Positions 1 to 12,800 of a stretch of DNA of 64,000 bases are shown here, in pieces. The DNA lies in NCBI GenBank assembly GCA_902749685.1, contig CACVKW010000363.1, forward strand, positions 1 to 64,000, given 5' to 3'. Below the pieces are notes generated by a model. That model was not told the DNA's origin. It did not search any database and worked only from the letters and a program-made list of their open reading frames with translations. Each line of letters opens with the position of its first letter. Within the stretch, counting starts at the first letter, position 1. The position numbers were made by a program, and so were the translations under genes. The DNA comes from Olavius sp. associated proteobacterium Delta 1. Its GTDB lineage: Bacteria; Desulfobacterota; Desulfobacteria; Desulfobacterales; JAFDCJ01.

Positions 1-198
1 ATCATCATTTATTGGAGCAATGAAGATCAGGTTTTTGTTGCTGAAGTTCCGGAATTGCCGGGCTGCATGGCCCACGGAAATTCATATGAAGAAGCACTGG
101 CGAATGCCAAAGAGGCAATACAGCTATGGATTGATACGGCCAGAGAATTCGGCGATCATATACCTGCACCAAAAGGACAGAGATTAATGCTGGCCTAA
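1..198 (+). CDS. HicB-like antitoxin, 5'-truncated by window
   Basis: The last 65 codons of an open frame run in from the left edge to a TAA. The protein carries the HicB-type signature VPELPGCMAHG followed by SYEEALANAKEAIQLWI, the partial RNase H-like fold of HicB antitoxins that neutralise HicA mRNA interferases. The start and any partner hicA gene lie outside the window, so a toxin partner is inferred only. Short stand-alone HicB-like proteins also exist. Confidence 0.75.
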   Translation: MIIYWSNEDQVFVAEVPELPGCMAHGNSYEEALANAKEAIQLWIDTAREFGDHIPAPKGQRLMLA

Positions 199-678
199 GC
201 GGAAAATATACTCTTTATCCTGCTTGTCCGGTGGAATTATTACCCTGGTAAATGTCATCGAAAAACATCTTAAGGTATCGTAATCTTTCCATAGGCAGAG
301 GATTCCTTTTCCAACAAGATGAGAGAGATCAGCGCTTCCCTGTCTTCCATCGTCATATTCCAGCTCTACTTTATAATTTTCTAAGACTTGCGCCTATTTT
401 TTGCATCTTTATCTTTTTCCGTATGCCGTCGCCGTATGCCGTGCGCCGTATGCCGTGTGCCGAAAGCCATTTTCCTATCCCTTTCCCCTTTTGCCTCCAA
501 TTCCCCTCAAGATTTTATTTTAAATTGCCGGAAATAATAGCAATAACTGTGCTGCGGACATTCCGGCAGACTTATAAAACTGTGAACACTGACATATATT
601 GTCAGTTTATCCGGCAAAATTTGTCAAATTTACCAAAGGTCTATGTCTTATATATCTCAATAATATAATAATTTAATC
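199..678. other. Non-coding stretch upstream of the giant gene
   Basis: No convincing gene is visible. A 138-codon open frame at 252-668 has no recognisable domain, no ribosome site, and crosses a short-period repeat array, so it was not accepted. From about 540 the DNA becomes AT-rich, as expected for a promoter region, and contains a TATAAT hexamer at 664-669 without a clear -35 partner. Confidence 0.5.
421..467. repeat. GCCGTATGCCGTGC short-period array
   Basis: Five tandem degenerate units of about 7-9 nt (variants of GTATGCC and GTGCGCC). The same unit family recurs at 34861-34945 and, in reverse complement, at 34424-34462, 52619-52649 and 59714-59794. Only one arm is visible here; no inverted partner arm was found nearby. 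Confidence 0.6.
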
Positions 679-694
679 TGGTTATAAAATTGCA
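679..694 (+). promoter_or_regulatory. Candidate sigma-54 promoter of the giant gene
   Basis: TGGTTATAAAATTGCA has the GG-N10-GC spacing of -24/-12 promoters, with a consensus TTGCA at -12 but a poor -24 box beyond TGG. It lies about 110 bp upstream of the ATG at 806. No enhancer site was identified. This is a pattern match in AT-rich DNA and could be chance. Confidence 0.35.
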
Positions 695-805
695 AATTCT
701 TTTGCATGAATATTGCAGGCTTATAATCCGGTTAATCAGGTCGGTTCGTGAAAAAGACTTTGAACCGCAATTAAATGCCTAAATTAATTGAAAACAAGAG
801 GTCCC

Positions 806-3800
806 ATGAAAACAAATTTTCAAAACCCTGCTCGATATAATTTTTCAAAATCTGCCTCAATGCCGTTTGGCAAGGCCGTTTCCATATTCCTGGTCATTCT
901 CAGCCTTGGATTTGCCTTTTTACTGCCGACACCTGCCTCCGCGGCCTATTCCTACAAAAAATCGATTACCATCCAGGAAAGTCAGATACCCGACGGCGCC
1001 TGTGGTGGGAATCTGACAAATTTTGCGGTGATGATCACCCTGACGGGCTCGGACTTCCAGGAAGTCGAAGACGACGTGGATGCCGACGGCTATGACATCA
1101 TCTTCAAGGACTCAACGGAGACCACCACCCTGGATCACGAGATCGAGATCTATGACGAGACCAATGACCTGTTGGTGGCCTGGGTGCGGGTGCCCACCCT
1201 GGATTACAACGACAACACAGTCATCTACATGTACTACGGGGACAGCGGTGTCAGCGCCCCGACCGAGAACCCGAGCGGGGTGTGGGATTCTAATTATGTT
1301 GGCGTGTGGCATCTTGAGGAAACAACTGGAACCCATTATGATTCAACCTCATATGGCAATAATGGAACCCCAGGCGGCGGAGTGACACAGGATGCTAGCG
1401 GGAAAATAGATGGTGCTGATGATTTTGACGGTAATGATGACCGCATCGAGATTGGTACCACAGGCTTCTCAACAGCCAATATGACATTTTCGGCTTGGGT
1501 AAGGGTCGATGCACTTGAAAACAACAGCTATTTATTTGGCCACACAACACAACCGGCCTATGCTGATAGGATACAGATTTATGCATCCGGAACTTCTCCT
1601 ACTGTTTTGGCTTTAGGTCTTGGCGATACCCATACCAAGGATACCGGAAGTTCCCTCTCTACTGGAACCTGGTATCATGTTGTCCTCGTTTGGGATGCTA
1701 CAAACTATACGGTGTACTTGAATAAAACCGTCGATATGAGCGGAACCTATACGGGCCTTTCAACTTTACAGACCTATGCCGACATCGGAAACGATGGAAA
1801 TCCGGCTGAGAGAGATGAGTCATGGAATGGGGTGATTGATGAAGGGCGTATCTCTAAAGTTGCCCGATCTCAGTGCTGGATCGAAACCGAGTACAACAAC
1901 CAGAATGACCCAGCCACGTTCTATGGTGTTGGAAGTCAGCAGCCCGTTGCCGATTCCGATGGTGATCTCACCGCCTCGGGCACCATTACCGAACCCATCG
2001 CCATATCCTCGATTGCCGATACGCCGGGCGAACGGGTCGCCGTATTTGACTTTAGCATATCCGACGGCGGTACCGCCGACGGATTGTCGCTGGATGTCAG
2101 CCAGATTGTTTTGAATACTTCGGGCACCGGCACTTTCAGCGATATTACCTGGCAGTTAAACGGGCCGGACGCGAGCTATGTCACCGGCACGGTAGCCGCG
2201 GGCACCATCACTTTCAGCTCGCTCAGCATCTCGGTGGCCGACGGTGCCTCCGAAACCTACACCGTCTATGCCTACTTTTCAACCTCACCCACATCAACCG
2301 ACGGCCAGACCTTTATCCTCTCGGTGGATGGCGATACGGATCTGACGGTTAGCGGCACCCAGATGGGCACCACCAGCGCGGTAACCAACGGCACCGGCTC
2401 GACCATGGCGGTTGTCCACAGCCAGCTTGTCTTCTCCACCCAACCCCCTTCCTCTGCTTGTGTTGACACGGATTTCAGCGGCACGATTGCGGTCAGCGCC
2501 ACGGATGTCAACAACAATGTCGATCAGGATTTTAATGAAAACATTACCATATCGGCGGTGATCACGGTCAGCCACGCGGCCGCCAGCGGCACCCTGACCA
2601 GCACGGATTCCGGCGGGACCACCAAGAGTCCCACCAACGGGACGGCGACCTGGACGGATACCAAGTATGATTACGAAGAGACCATCGACATCAAGGCGGT
2701 ATCCGCCACCACCTATACCACCGGGATATACAGCACAGCGGTGGATTTCAGCTGTCCCGAAGCCACCTTCAAGGTGGGGAGTTTCACCAAGAGCACGGGT
2801 GGGGCGCCGGCCAGCCAGAATGTGGCCCATGGCCTAGGCGAGACCCCCAAGGCGCTCATCCTGTGGACCAGCGCCAAAACCAGCGAGTCGCTCAGCGCGG
2901 ACTATCGCTTCGCCATGGGCGTGACAGACGGCACCACGGACAAGTCGGTGGCACTAGCCAGTGATGATGCCGCAGCAATATCAAATGCGAGCCGGCGCAT
3001 GGCCAATAAGGCGCTTACCATCGTGCAGTGGGGGGAGAACGTGATAGCCGAAGCCGATCTCACCTCGTGGGATGCCACCAACTTTACCCTCAACTGGACG
3101 ACGAACGATGCCTCCGCCTATACCATCCATTTCATTGTCATTGGTGGCTCGGGAGTCTCCGCCAAGGTCCTGGGCTGGACCATGCCGACGTCGACGGGCA
3201 ACCAGTCGGTCACGAGTGTGGGCTTTCAACCGGACGCGGTCATGCATATGTACGCGGGGAGCGGCCTCACGACCGCGCCACCGCACAGTCAGACGAACGC
3301 CGCCTTTGGTCTGGGCGTGATGGACGCCGCCGGCAACCAGTGGGCGAACACGCTCTTCATTTATGACGGTCAATTTAACTCCGATACGCAGCAGGGACAG
3401 CAGACAGACGCCGCCATCTACGCCATTAACAGCGGACAAGCTGTGACCAAAGAAGCCTCCTGGGTGTCGATGGACGCCGATGGCTTCACGGTCAACTTCA
3501 GCACAGCGAGCACGAGCGCCAGCCAGGTGGCGTCCCTGGCCCTGCAAGGGATAGACATCAAAGCCGGGAGTTTTGCCAAGAGTACCGGCGGGGCCCCTGC
3601 CAGCCAGGGGGTGACCGGGGTGGGCTTTCAGCCGAGCCTCGTGCTCCTTGCAAGCTTTATGAATACGACGCAAGCCAGCCCTGTGGTTGATAGCGAGTTT
3701 GGTGTCGGCGCCTCCGACGGTACCAGCGAGGGCAGTGCCGGCTTGCGGGACGAAGACGCTCAGGCGGACACCGACACCGATGGCATCGACAAGACCAGCA

Positions 3801-6800
3801 AAGTCCTGGTGAAGCTCGACACCACCACCTCCAGCATTGACGCCGAGGCCGACCTGACGAGCCTGGACAGTGACGGCTTCACCCTCAACTGGACGACCAA
3901 CGATGCCACGGCGACGGAAATCCTCTACCTGGCCTTGGCGCCCGGTTCTGATTCCGACGGAGACCTCACCGCCAGTGCAGCCATTAGCGAACCGGTGGCA
4001 ATATCCTCCATTGCCGACACTTCCGGGGAAAGGGTGGCCGTGTTTGATTTTAGCATATCCGACGGCGGTACCGCCGACGGATTGTCATTGGATGTCAGCC
4101 AGATTGTCTTGAATACTTCGGGCACCGGCACTTTCAGTGATATTACCTGGCAGTTAAACGGACCGGACGCGAGCTATGTTACCGGCACGGTGGCAGCGAG
4201 CACCATCACTTTCAGCTCGCTCAGCATCTCGGTGGCAGACGGTGCCTCCGAAACCTACACCGTCTATGCCTATTTTTCATCCTCTCCGACATCAATGGAC
4301 GGCGAGACCTTCATTCTTTCGGTGGACGGCGATACGGATTTGACCATCGGCGGCAGCGGTACCCAGATGGGCACCACCAGCGCGGTGGACAACGGCAGCG
4401 GCTCGACCATGAATGTGGTCCACTCCCAGCTTGTTTTCTCCACCCAACCCCCGTCTTCTGCTGCGATCAACACGGATTTCAGCGGCACGATTGCGGTCAG
4501 CGCCACCGATGTCAACAACAATATCGATACGGATTTTAATGAAGCGATCACCCTATCGGCGGTGATCACGGTCAGCCACGCAGCCGCCAACGGCACCCTG
4601 AGCAGCACGGATTCGGGCGGGACCACCAAAAGCCCGACCAGCGGGACGGCGACCTGGACCGATACCAAGTACGACTATGCAGAAACCATTGATGTCAGGG
4701 CGGTCTCAACGACCTCCTATACCAGCGGGATATACAGCACGCCGGTGGACGTCAGCAACTGTTCGGCGGCCGATGCCACGTTAGGCGGGACGCTGGCTGA
4801 CGGTGCCGCTGAGGCGGCGATCGTCAGCGGTGGTGAAACCCTGACCATCACGTTGACCGACGACACCTGGGTGGCGGCCGGCGCCGCGTTCAACGCCCAG
4901 CGACAGAACATTATCGATGGTCTGGCTTCGGACAGCAGCCAGGCCGCCGGTTGGAACGCTATCGTCCAGGCCAACCTGGACCTTGCCGATGTGGTGCGTA
5001 CGAGTTCCACGGTGGTGACGGTCACGCTGGCAGGGGGCGAGGCGGACTACAACATCTCGGCCCACGAGACCATCACGGTCACCGTGCCGGCCCCGGCCGT
5101 CGCCGGCGGCTGTCCACATGACGGCGCAACCACCTTCAGCATCCGCCACACGGCCCAGCCCATGCGGCAGCCGGATGTGAGCGTCCATAACACTGCCGGT
5201 TCAACCACCTTTACGGTGCCGGCCTGTGTCAGAAGCATTATCGTCAAGACCTGGGGCGGCGGCGGCGGCGGCGGAGCCGGTGGAAATTTAAGCGTCGGCG
5301 GCGCCGGCGGCGGCGCGGGGTTTGCGCAGGCCACCCTGAGCGTCACCCCCGGCGAAACCCTCGATATTCATGTCGGCGGCGGCGGCGGCGGCGGGACGTT
5401 CAGTGGAACCTATTCCGGCGGTGGTGGCGGCGGCGGCGGCCGTTCTGAGGTCTCAAGAAGCGGTACTTCTTTGGTTGTTGGGGCCGGCGGAGCCGGTGGC
5501 GGCGGTGGTGACAATTCTACCGCAACTGCCGGAGGAGCCGGAGGAGCCGGTGGGGGCACGACGGGTATCGCGGGCAGCCCATCGAGCGGCGCCGGCGGCG
5601 GCGCCGGCGCGACGGCCAGTGCCGGCGGTGCCGGCGGAACCGGCGGTGGCAACCCTGGTTCGGCCGGCGCCTCTCAAACCGGCGGAGCGGGGGCAGACGG
5701 CAGAGATGCTGCCGGTGCGGACGGTTCCTTGAATAACGGCGGTACGACCAGCGGCGGTGACGGTGGCCAGGGCGATGTTACAGCCGGTTTTGGCGGCGGC
5801 GGCGGCGGCGGATCCGGTTACTTTGGCGGCGGTGGCGGCAGTGGCTCCCTTATCCTTGATGCCGGCGGCGGCGGCGGCGGCGGCGGGTCGTCCTACACCA
5901 TCACCACTGCTATCGACACAGACAATGATGCGGGAAGCGGGCAATCAGCAGGCAACAACACCGACGCCGACTATGCCGGCGGCGCCGGCCAGGGCGGTGG
6001 CGGCGGCGCAATGGATAGCAGTGGAACGGCCGGCAGCGACGGCCGCATCGTGATCATCTACGAAACCCAGACCACCGGCTACGGCTACAACCGCAAGCTT
6101 CGCATCAACCACAGCCAGGTGGCCGGCACCGCCGACCACACCGATTTTCAGGCCCTGATCAGCCTGAGTGGCGACTGGCTCAAGACCACCGCGGCAGACA
6201 CGACCAACGGCCGCATCGAAAATGACAACGGCTGGGACATTATCTTCAAGGACGAAGACGGCAACCAGCTCGACCACGAGATCGAAAAATACGACGGCAG
6301 CGCCACGGGCGGCACCCTGATTGCCTGGGTGCGAATCCCCACCCTCAAGGCGACCGAGAACACCGACATCTATATGCATTACGGAAATGCCTGCATTGAT
6401 TCTGCCACCGAGAATCCGGAAGGCGTTTGGAATGACGACTACGTGGGCGTCTGGCACTTGCATGATGACTATGATGATTCTTCCGGCGACAACAATGGAT
6501 CAAGCACCGGTTCCACTGACACAGGGGGGAAGATAGCAAACGGCGAGAGTTTCGATGGTAATGATTATATTGATCTGCCTGATGGATTTGTACAAAATGC
6601 TGATGATTTTACTTTTGCTGCCTGGGTCAATTGGGATGGTCCAGCAGGCACAGATTGGGAGAGAATATTTGATTTTGGAACCGGAGAAACTGTAAATATG
6701 TTTTTGACTCCAAATAATGGTAATACTGATACTCCACGTTTTGCGATAACTACATCAGGATTAGGTGGCGAACAACAGATTACTGGTCCAAGTGCTTTAT

Positions 6801-9800
6801 CGACAGACACATGGCATCATATTGCTGTGACTATAGACAATTCAATTACAACAGGAACACTATACATTGATGGAGTAAGTGTGGCTTCTAATACTGGGAT
6901 GACTTTGTCTCCTTCTGATTTAGGAAATACTAATCAAAACTGGCTTGGCAGATCTCAATATGGTGCAGACCCCTATTATGATGGTATACTAGACGAAGTA
7001 CGTGTTTCCAGTGTGGCCCGCTTAGCCGGCTGGATTGAGACCTCATTCAACAACCAGAACGATCCCGGCGATGTGGACAGCCCCGGGTTTTACACGGTGT
7101 TTCCCGAGTTTCCCACCTGCGGTTTTTCCTATCGCCGAAAGATCACCATCGACAACACCCAGGTGTCGGGCTCCGCGGACCTGACCGACTTTCCGGCCCT
7201 GATCAGTCTTACCAGTCAAAGCTACTTGAGCAGCGCCTACGTCACCGATGCCCAGGGCGACGACATCATCTTTGTGGGCGAAGACGGCCGGCAGTTGGAC
7301 CATGAAGTGGAATCGTACTCCCAGGATGGTACCGACGGTACCCTGGTGGCCTGGGTCAGGATCCCCGCCTTAAAGGCCAGCGAAGACACGGTCATCTACA
7401 TGCTCTACGGCAACAGCTGCGTGACGACCTCCCTGGCGAATCCGGAAGGCGTGTGGGACTCCAACTACGTGGGCGTGTGGCATCTACACGATGACTATGA
7501 TGATTCTTCTGGCGACAACAACGGATCGAGCACTGGTTCCACTGATGCAGGGGGAAAGATAGCAAACGGCGACAGTTTCGATGGCAATGACTATATTCAG
7601 ATATCAGGTCTTTTGGGAAGCCCTGCTAATGTTACCATTACTGCCTGGATAAATTTGACTTCGGCAGACACAAGTGGTGCCGAGGTGTTGAGTATTGGCG
7701 ACTGTGCTGCTATGCGCATAGATGGCGACGTAGACAACACGAATGGCTTTTACCACTATGCATCTGGTTGGAGGTCAACCGTCTCTGATGACCTTTTAGC
7801 AGGAACCGGATGGCATCACGTTGCCTACTTCATGGATGATTCTGGGAACAGTCAAAAGCTATACATCGATGGGATAGAAGAAGGGTCGTCCAATTATACA
7901 GAATCTTTATCCTATTCCGGGCTGGGCTCCAACACGTTCATTGGAAGGCATGGGAATGGAAATACTGGGATGGACTTTAATGGCACCATCGACGAAGTAC
8001 GTGTTTCCAGCAGCGCCAGGTCAGTCGGCTGGATTCAAACCGAGTACAACAACCAGAGCAGCCCCGGCACCTTCTACAGCGTGGACGCCGACGAGGAGGA
8101 GACCTGCGCCTACAGCTACGACAAGCAGATCACCGTCGACCACGGCCAGGTGGCGGGCACATCGGATCTGACCAATTTTCCGCTGCTGGTCAGCCTTTCG
8201 GGCAACTGGCTCAAGACCACCGCCGCGGACACGGTCAACGGCCGCATCGAAAGCACCGGCGGCGATGACATCATCTTCATGGACGCTGACGGCATCACCC
8301 AACTCGACCATGAAATCGAAAAGTACGACGGCACCAACGGCACCCTGGTGGCCTGGGTCCGGATCCCCGCCCTGTACTATGACCGCGATACGGTCATCAC
8401 CATGTGGTATGGCAACGACTGCATCAAGTTTCCCACCGAGCACCCGGCGGCGGTTTGGGATGACAACTATCTAATGGTTCATCATTTAAACCAGAGTTCG
8501 GGAACCTTAAATGATTCAACCCAATACAACCATGACAGCAATACTGAAACCGGCATGACCTATCAACAAACGGGTCAGATCAGCAGCTGCCTGCTGTTTG
8601 ATGAATCCGACGATTATTATGATGTCAGTGATTTTGACTATGGGGATACCTTTACGGTTTCCATGTGGGCCAAAGTCACGGACAACGTCGGAAGTGCATA
8701 TCAATATCTTTACAGTCATGATGTCCTTCAGACGAATCCCAGCCTTAACATGATTTTTGCGGAAGACTCTGTAGTACCTTTGGGACTCGAAGAAGCAGAT
8801 GATCTAGTTGTAACTTTGGGTGATAATGGTTCGAGTGATGAAGACCTGTTAGCGAATGTTTCGGACGGTGATATCAATGCCACGGATGGCAGCTGGCATT
8901 ATGTGACCTTAACCCGGGTGAGAAACGGGACCAACCGTCTTTACATCGACGGCCAATTGCAATCCACTTCCGCTGCCCCTGACACCGACATTGACCCGGC
9001 GGGCAGTATTAATATTGGGAGAAGACAGGATGGAGATTTAAACAGATATTTTGGCGGCAATTTGGATGAGATTCGTATTTCTAATTCTGAACGTCCGGCC
9101 GGCTGGGTCGAAACCTCGTTCAACAACCAGAGCGATCCCGGCGATGTGGGCAACCCCGGCTTTTACAGCATCACCGGGGAGTGCCGCGGCGAATACAATT
9201 ACCGCCGGGCCATCACCATCGACGGCAGCGCTGTCAGCGGTACCAGCGGCACGCTGGACAATTTTCCGCTGCTGGTCAGCCTTTCCGGCGACTGGCTCAA
9301 GACCACCGCGGCCGATGCCGTCAACGGCACCATCGAAAATGCCAACGGCTGGGACATTGTCTTCCGGGACTCAGACGAGCGCACCCAGCTGGATCACGAG
9401 ATCGAAAAGTATGACGGCAACGCGGGCACCCTGGTGGCCTGGGTGCGGATCCCCTCGCTTGACAAGGTTGATGCCAATGAGACCACCATCTACATGTACT
9501 ACGGCAACTGCGGCATCACGGCTTCCCAGGAGAATGTCAGCGGCGTTTGGGACTCCAACTACGTGGGCGTGTGGCACTTGGTCGAGGGTGACAGCACGGC
9601 AGCGGACTTTTATCAAGACTCTACTTCCAACGATAAGCACGGCACCCTGACCGATGCTGATTTAGACACGATTCAGGACGATGGGCAGATTTCTAAAGCC
9701 ATGGATTTTAACGGGGATGCGGATTATATTCAGACAATGAGTGGTGAATCAAAAACGGCCGCCAACTTCACCTGGGAGGCCTGGTTCAAGACAGACACGA

Positions 9801-12800
9801 CAACGGGGCCTCACATTTTGTTATGGCAAGGCAACCAGACTGATAATGGGTGGTCAAGTGGAGACCCCACTGGTGACCACGAGGCTCACGTGAATATCGG
9901 CAAATACGATACAGACAACATAATCGGCTGTTATTATGGAAACGATGAGGATGTCGCAGCAGACACCATCCAAATCAATGCAGCCTTTACGGATACAACG
10001 GGCTTTCATCATGTGGCGTTTGTCATTACAAATGCAGATACAGCCACGGTTTCTGGTGAATTGTTTCTCGACGGAACCTCTGTTGGAACCGATACGACCA
10101 CCCAAAACACCAGGGATGATTGGGATCCAGATTTGAGAATAGGAGGCCCCGGTGCAATCGAAAGGTTATTCGATGGTATCCTCGACGAAGTGCGGGTCTC
10201 CACCACGGCCCGTTCGGCCGACTGGATCAAGACCTCACACGACAACCAGGATGATCCGGGTGACGTGGGCAGCGCCGGGTTTTACACGGTAGGGGATCTG
10301 GAATACAGCTTCACGCTGGCGGCCTTTGCCACGGCGGTGGACCTGGTCTCCTTTACGGCCACGGGGCGGGACAACGCGGTTTTGGTGGAGTGGGAGACGG
10401 CCCAGGAGATCGACAACATGGGCTTTTACCTGTACCGGTCCACCGGTCTGGCGGGGCCCTATGAAAAGCTGACCGAGCAGCTGATCGGCGGAACCGACTA
10501 TTCGGTGATGGGCCGGGCCTATGCCTACGAAGACCGCGACCTGGTGCCCGGCCGGCTGTACTACTACAAGCTGGAGGATTTGGACAGCGACGGCACGCGC
10601 ACCTTTCACGGCCCCATCTGCGTGGACTGGGACGGCGACGGCCTGCCCGATGACTGGGAGCTGGCCCACGGGCTCAACCCGGCCCTGGACGATGGGGCGC
10701 TTGATTTTGACGGCGACGGGCTGAGCAACCGGCAAGAGTACGAGCGCGGCACGGATCCCTTCAACCCGGACAGCGACGGCGACGGGATTGTGGACGGTCA
10801 GGACCTTAAACGGGACCGGGACGAGGCCTTTGACGGCCGCAGCCTGACCCGCGGGGTTCAGATTCTGTCTTCTGACGAGACCGGTATGACACTCGAGCTG
10901 CGCACCGACGGGTTTGCGGCGCGCGAGGTTGCGGCCGGCGAGCGCCGCTTCGAGCGGCTGACGGTGGCCGACTACATCCACGGCTTCAGCAGCGCGATCG
11001 GCCAACCCGAGCTGCCCATGAAGGGCGTGCTGCTGGATCTGCCGCAGGGCAAATCAGCCACCCTGACGATTTTGGGCACCGCCGGCCAGGCCCATGCCGG
11101 CTACCAGATCTACCCGGTGCCGCAAACCGTGGTGCGCGGTCAGGGCGATAAGGCCCACCTGGCGGAAATCTTTGCCATCGATGAGCAAACCTATGCCGCC
11201 GACAGCCTGTATCCGGCTGAGGCTGCCCGGCTGGGCCCGACCTATGTCTGGCGCGGCGATCAGAAGCTGCAGCTGCAGTTTTATCCCCTGGCCTTTAACC
11301 CGGCCGCCGGCAGCCTGGTGCACTATGCCCGCATCCGGGTCCGGATCGATTACGCGGATATGTCGGCCCAGGCCAGGTCAGCCGGGACGGCGGATCAGCG
11401 CGTGACCCCCTGGCGCCCGCCGGCGGATAACAGTGCGAGGGCTTTAACGGCAGCCTTTAGCCGCGGTCTGGCGGCGGCCTTGAAATCGCCCGGCGGCATC
11501 AGCGCATCCGGCATCGGGATCGGTTTTGTCCCCATACTGGCGGCGGCCGTCTGGAGCCCGCCCGACGAGGCGGCGGCCTACAAAATTTCAGTCACCGATG
11601 AGGGCATCTACCGGCTGAGCCGCAGCGAGCTGGCGGCGGCCGGCATCGCTGTGGACGCGCTGGACTTAAGCCGCGTGCGCATCTACAACCTGGGCCGGGA
11701 GATCGCCATCCGGATTGATGACGCCAACGGCGATGACACCCTTGACAATGGCGACTTTATCGAATTTTACGCCACGGCGGTCGACAGCCAATATCAAAAG
11801 TACGCCCGCAACAACATCTACTGGCTGACCATTGCCGGCGGCAGCGGCAGCCCGCAGCGCATGGCCCAAATGGACGGCACACCCGCTGCTGCGGCCCTGG
11901 CCGCCTCGCACGGCGCCGCCGTGCGCCATGAAAATTATTATGTCTACTCGTCCAAAGCCCCCGGGGCCGACGGGCTCGAGCGCTGGTTCAGCGGCGGGGC
12001 CCTGGGAGACGGCGTGCAGTACGGCCCCCTGGCGGGCAGCTTCAGCCTGGCCGTGCCGGATGTGGTCGGGGGCCAAGGCAGCCTGACGCTTTCGCTGTAC
12101 AGCGCCTACAATACCGATCATGCGGCGGCGGTCTCGCTAAACGGCGTTGCCGTGGGCACCTTTACCTGGAGCGGCATCGGGTTTTACGAGGTCACAATCG
12201 ACCCGGTCAACCTGGTTTCGGGCAGCAACACGGTCACCATCGACTGCAACACCAGTGTCGACGCCATCCTGCTGGACTGGATCGAAGTCGGCTATGCGCG
12301 GGATTTTATCGCCAACAGCGACGTGCTCAAATTTTCCCACCCGGCCGGCTACCGCTATCAGATCATCAGCTTCACGGACCCGGATCTTCTGGCCTATGAC
12401 ATTACCACGCCCGTTGATGTGCGGCGGGTCGTCAATTTTGACACCTACGCCGGGCTCAAGCCCTATACCGTGGAATTTGAAGATCCGGACGGCGGCGGCG
12501 TGGACCGCACGTTTATGGTGCTGACCCGGGCCCGGGTCAACAGCGTGGCCGGTATTTCACCGGATACGGCCTCCAGCCTGTTCGACACCGCCAACGGGGC
12601 CGACTACATCCTGATCACCCACCGGGAAATCGGCTGGGACGGCAATGGCGATGCGTATCCCTGGCTCAGTGAACTGACAACCCTGCGCCAGGCCCAGGGG
12701 CACCGGGTCAAGACAGTCGATGTGCAGGATATCTTTGACGAGTTCAGCTACGGGCTGCCAAGCCCCGGGGCGCTGAAGGATTTTCTGACCTATGCCTACG

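Noticed and set aside
252..668. 138-codon plus-strand open frame before the giant gene
   Set aside because: No domain, no ribosome site, crosses an array and an AT-rich promoter-like region.
5254..6060. Minus-strand Ala/Pro-rich frames opposite the Gly-rich region
   Set aside because: Produced by GGC-repeat codons of the giant gene read in reverse.
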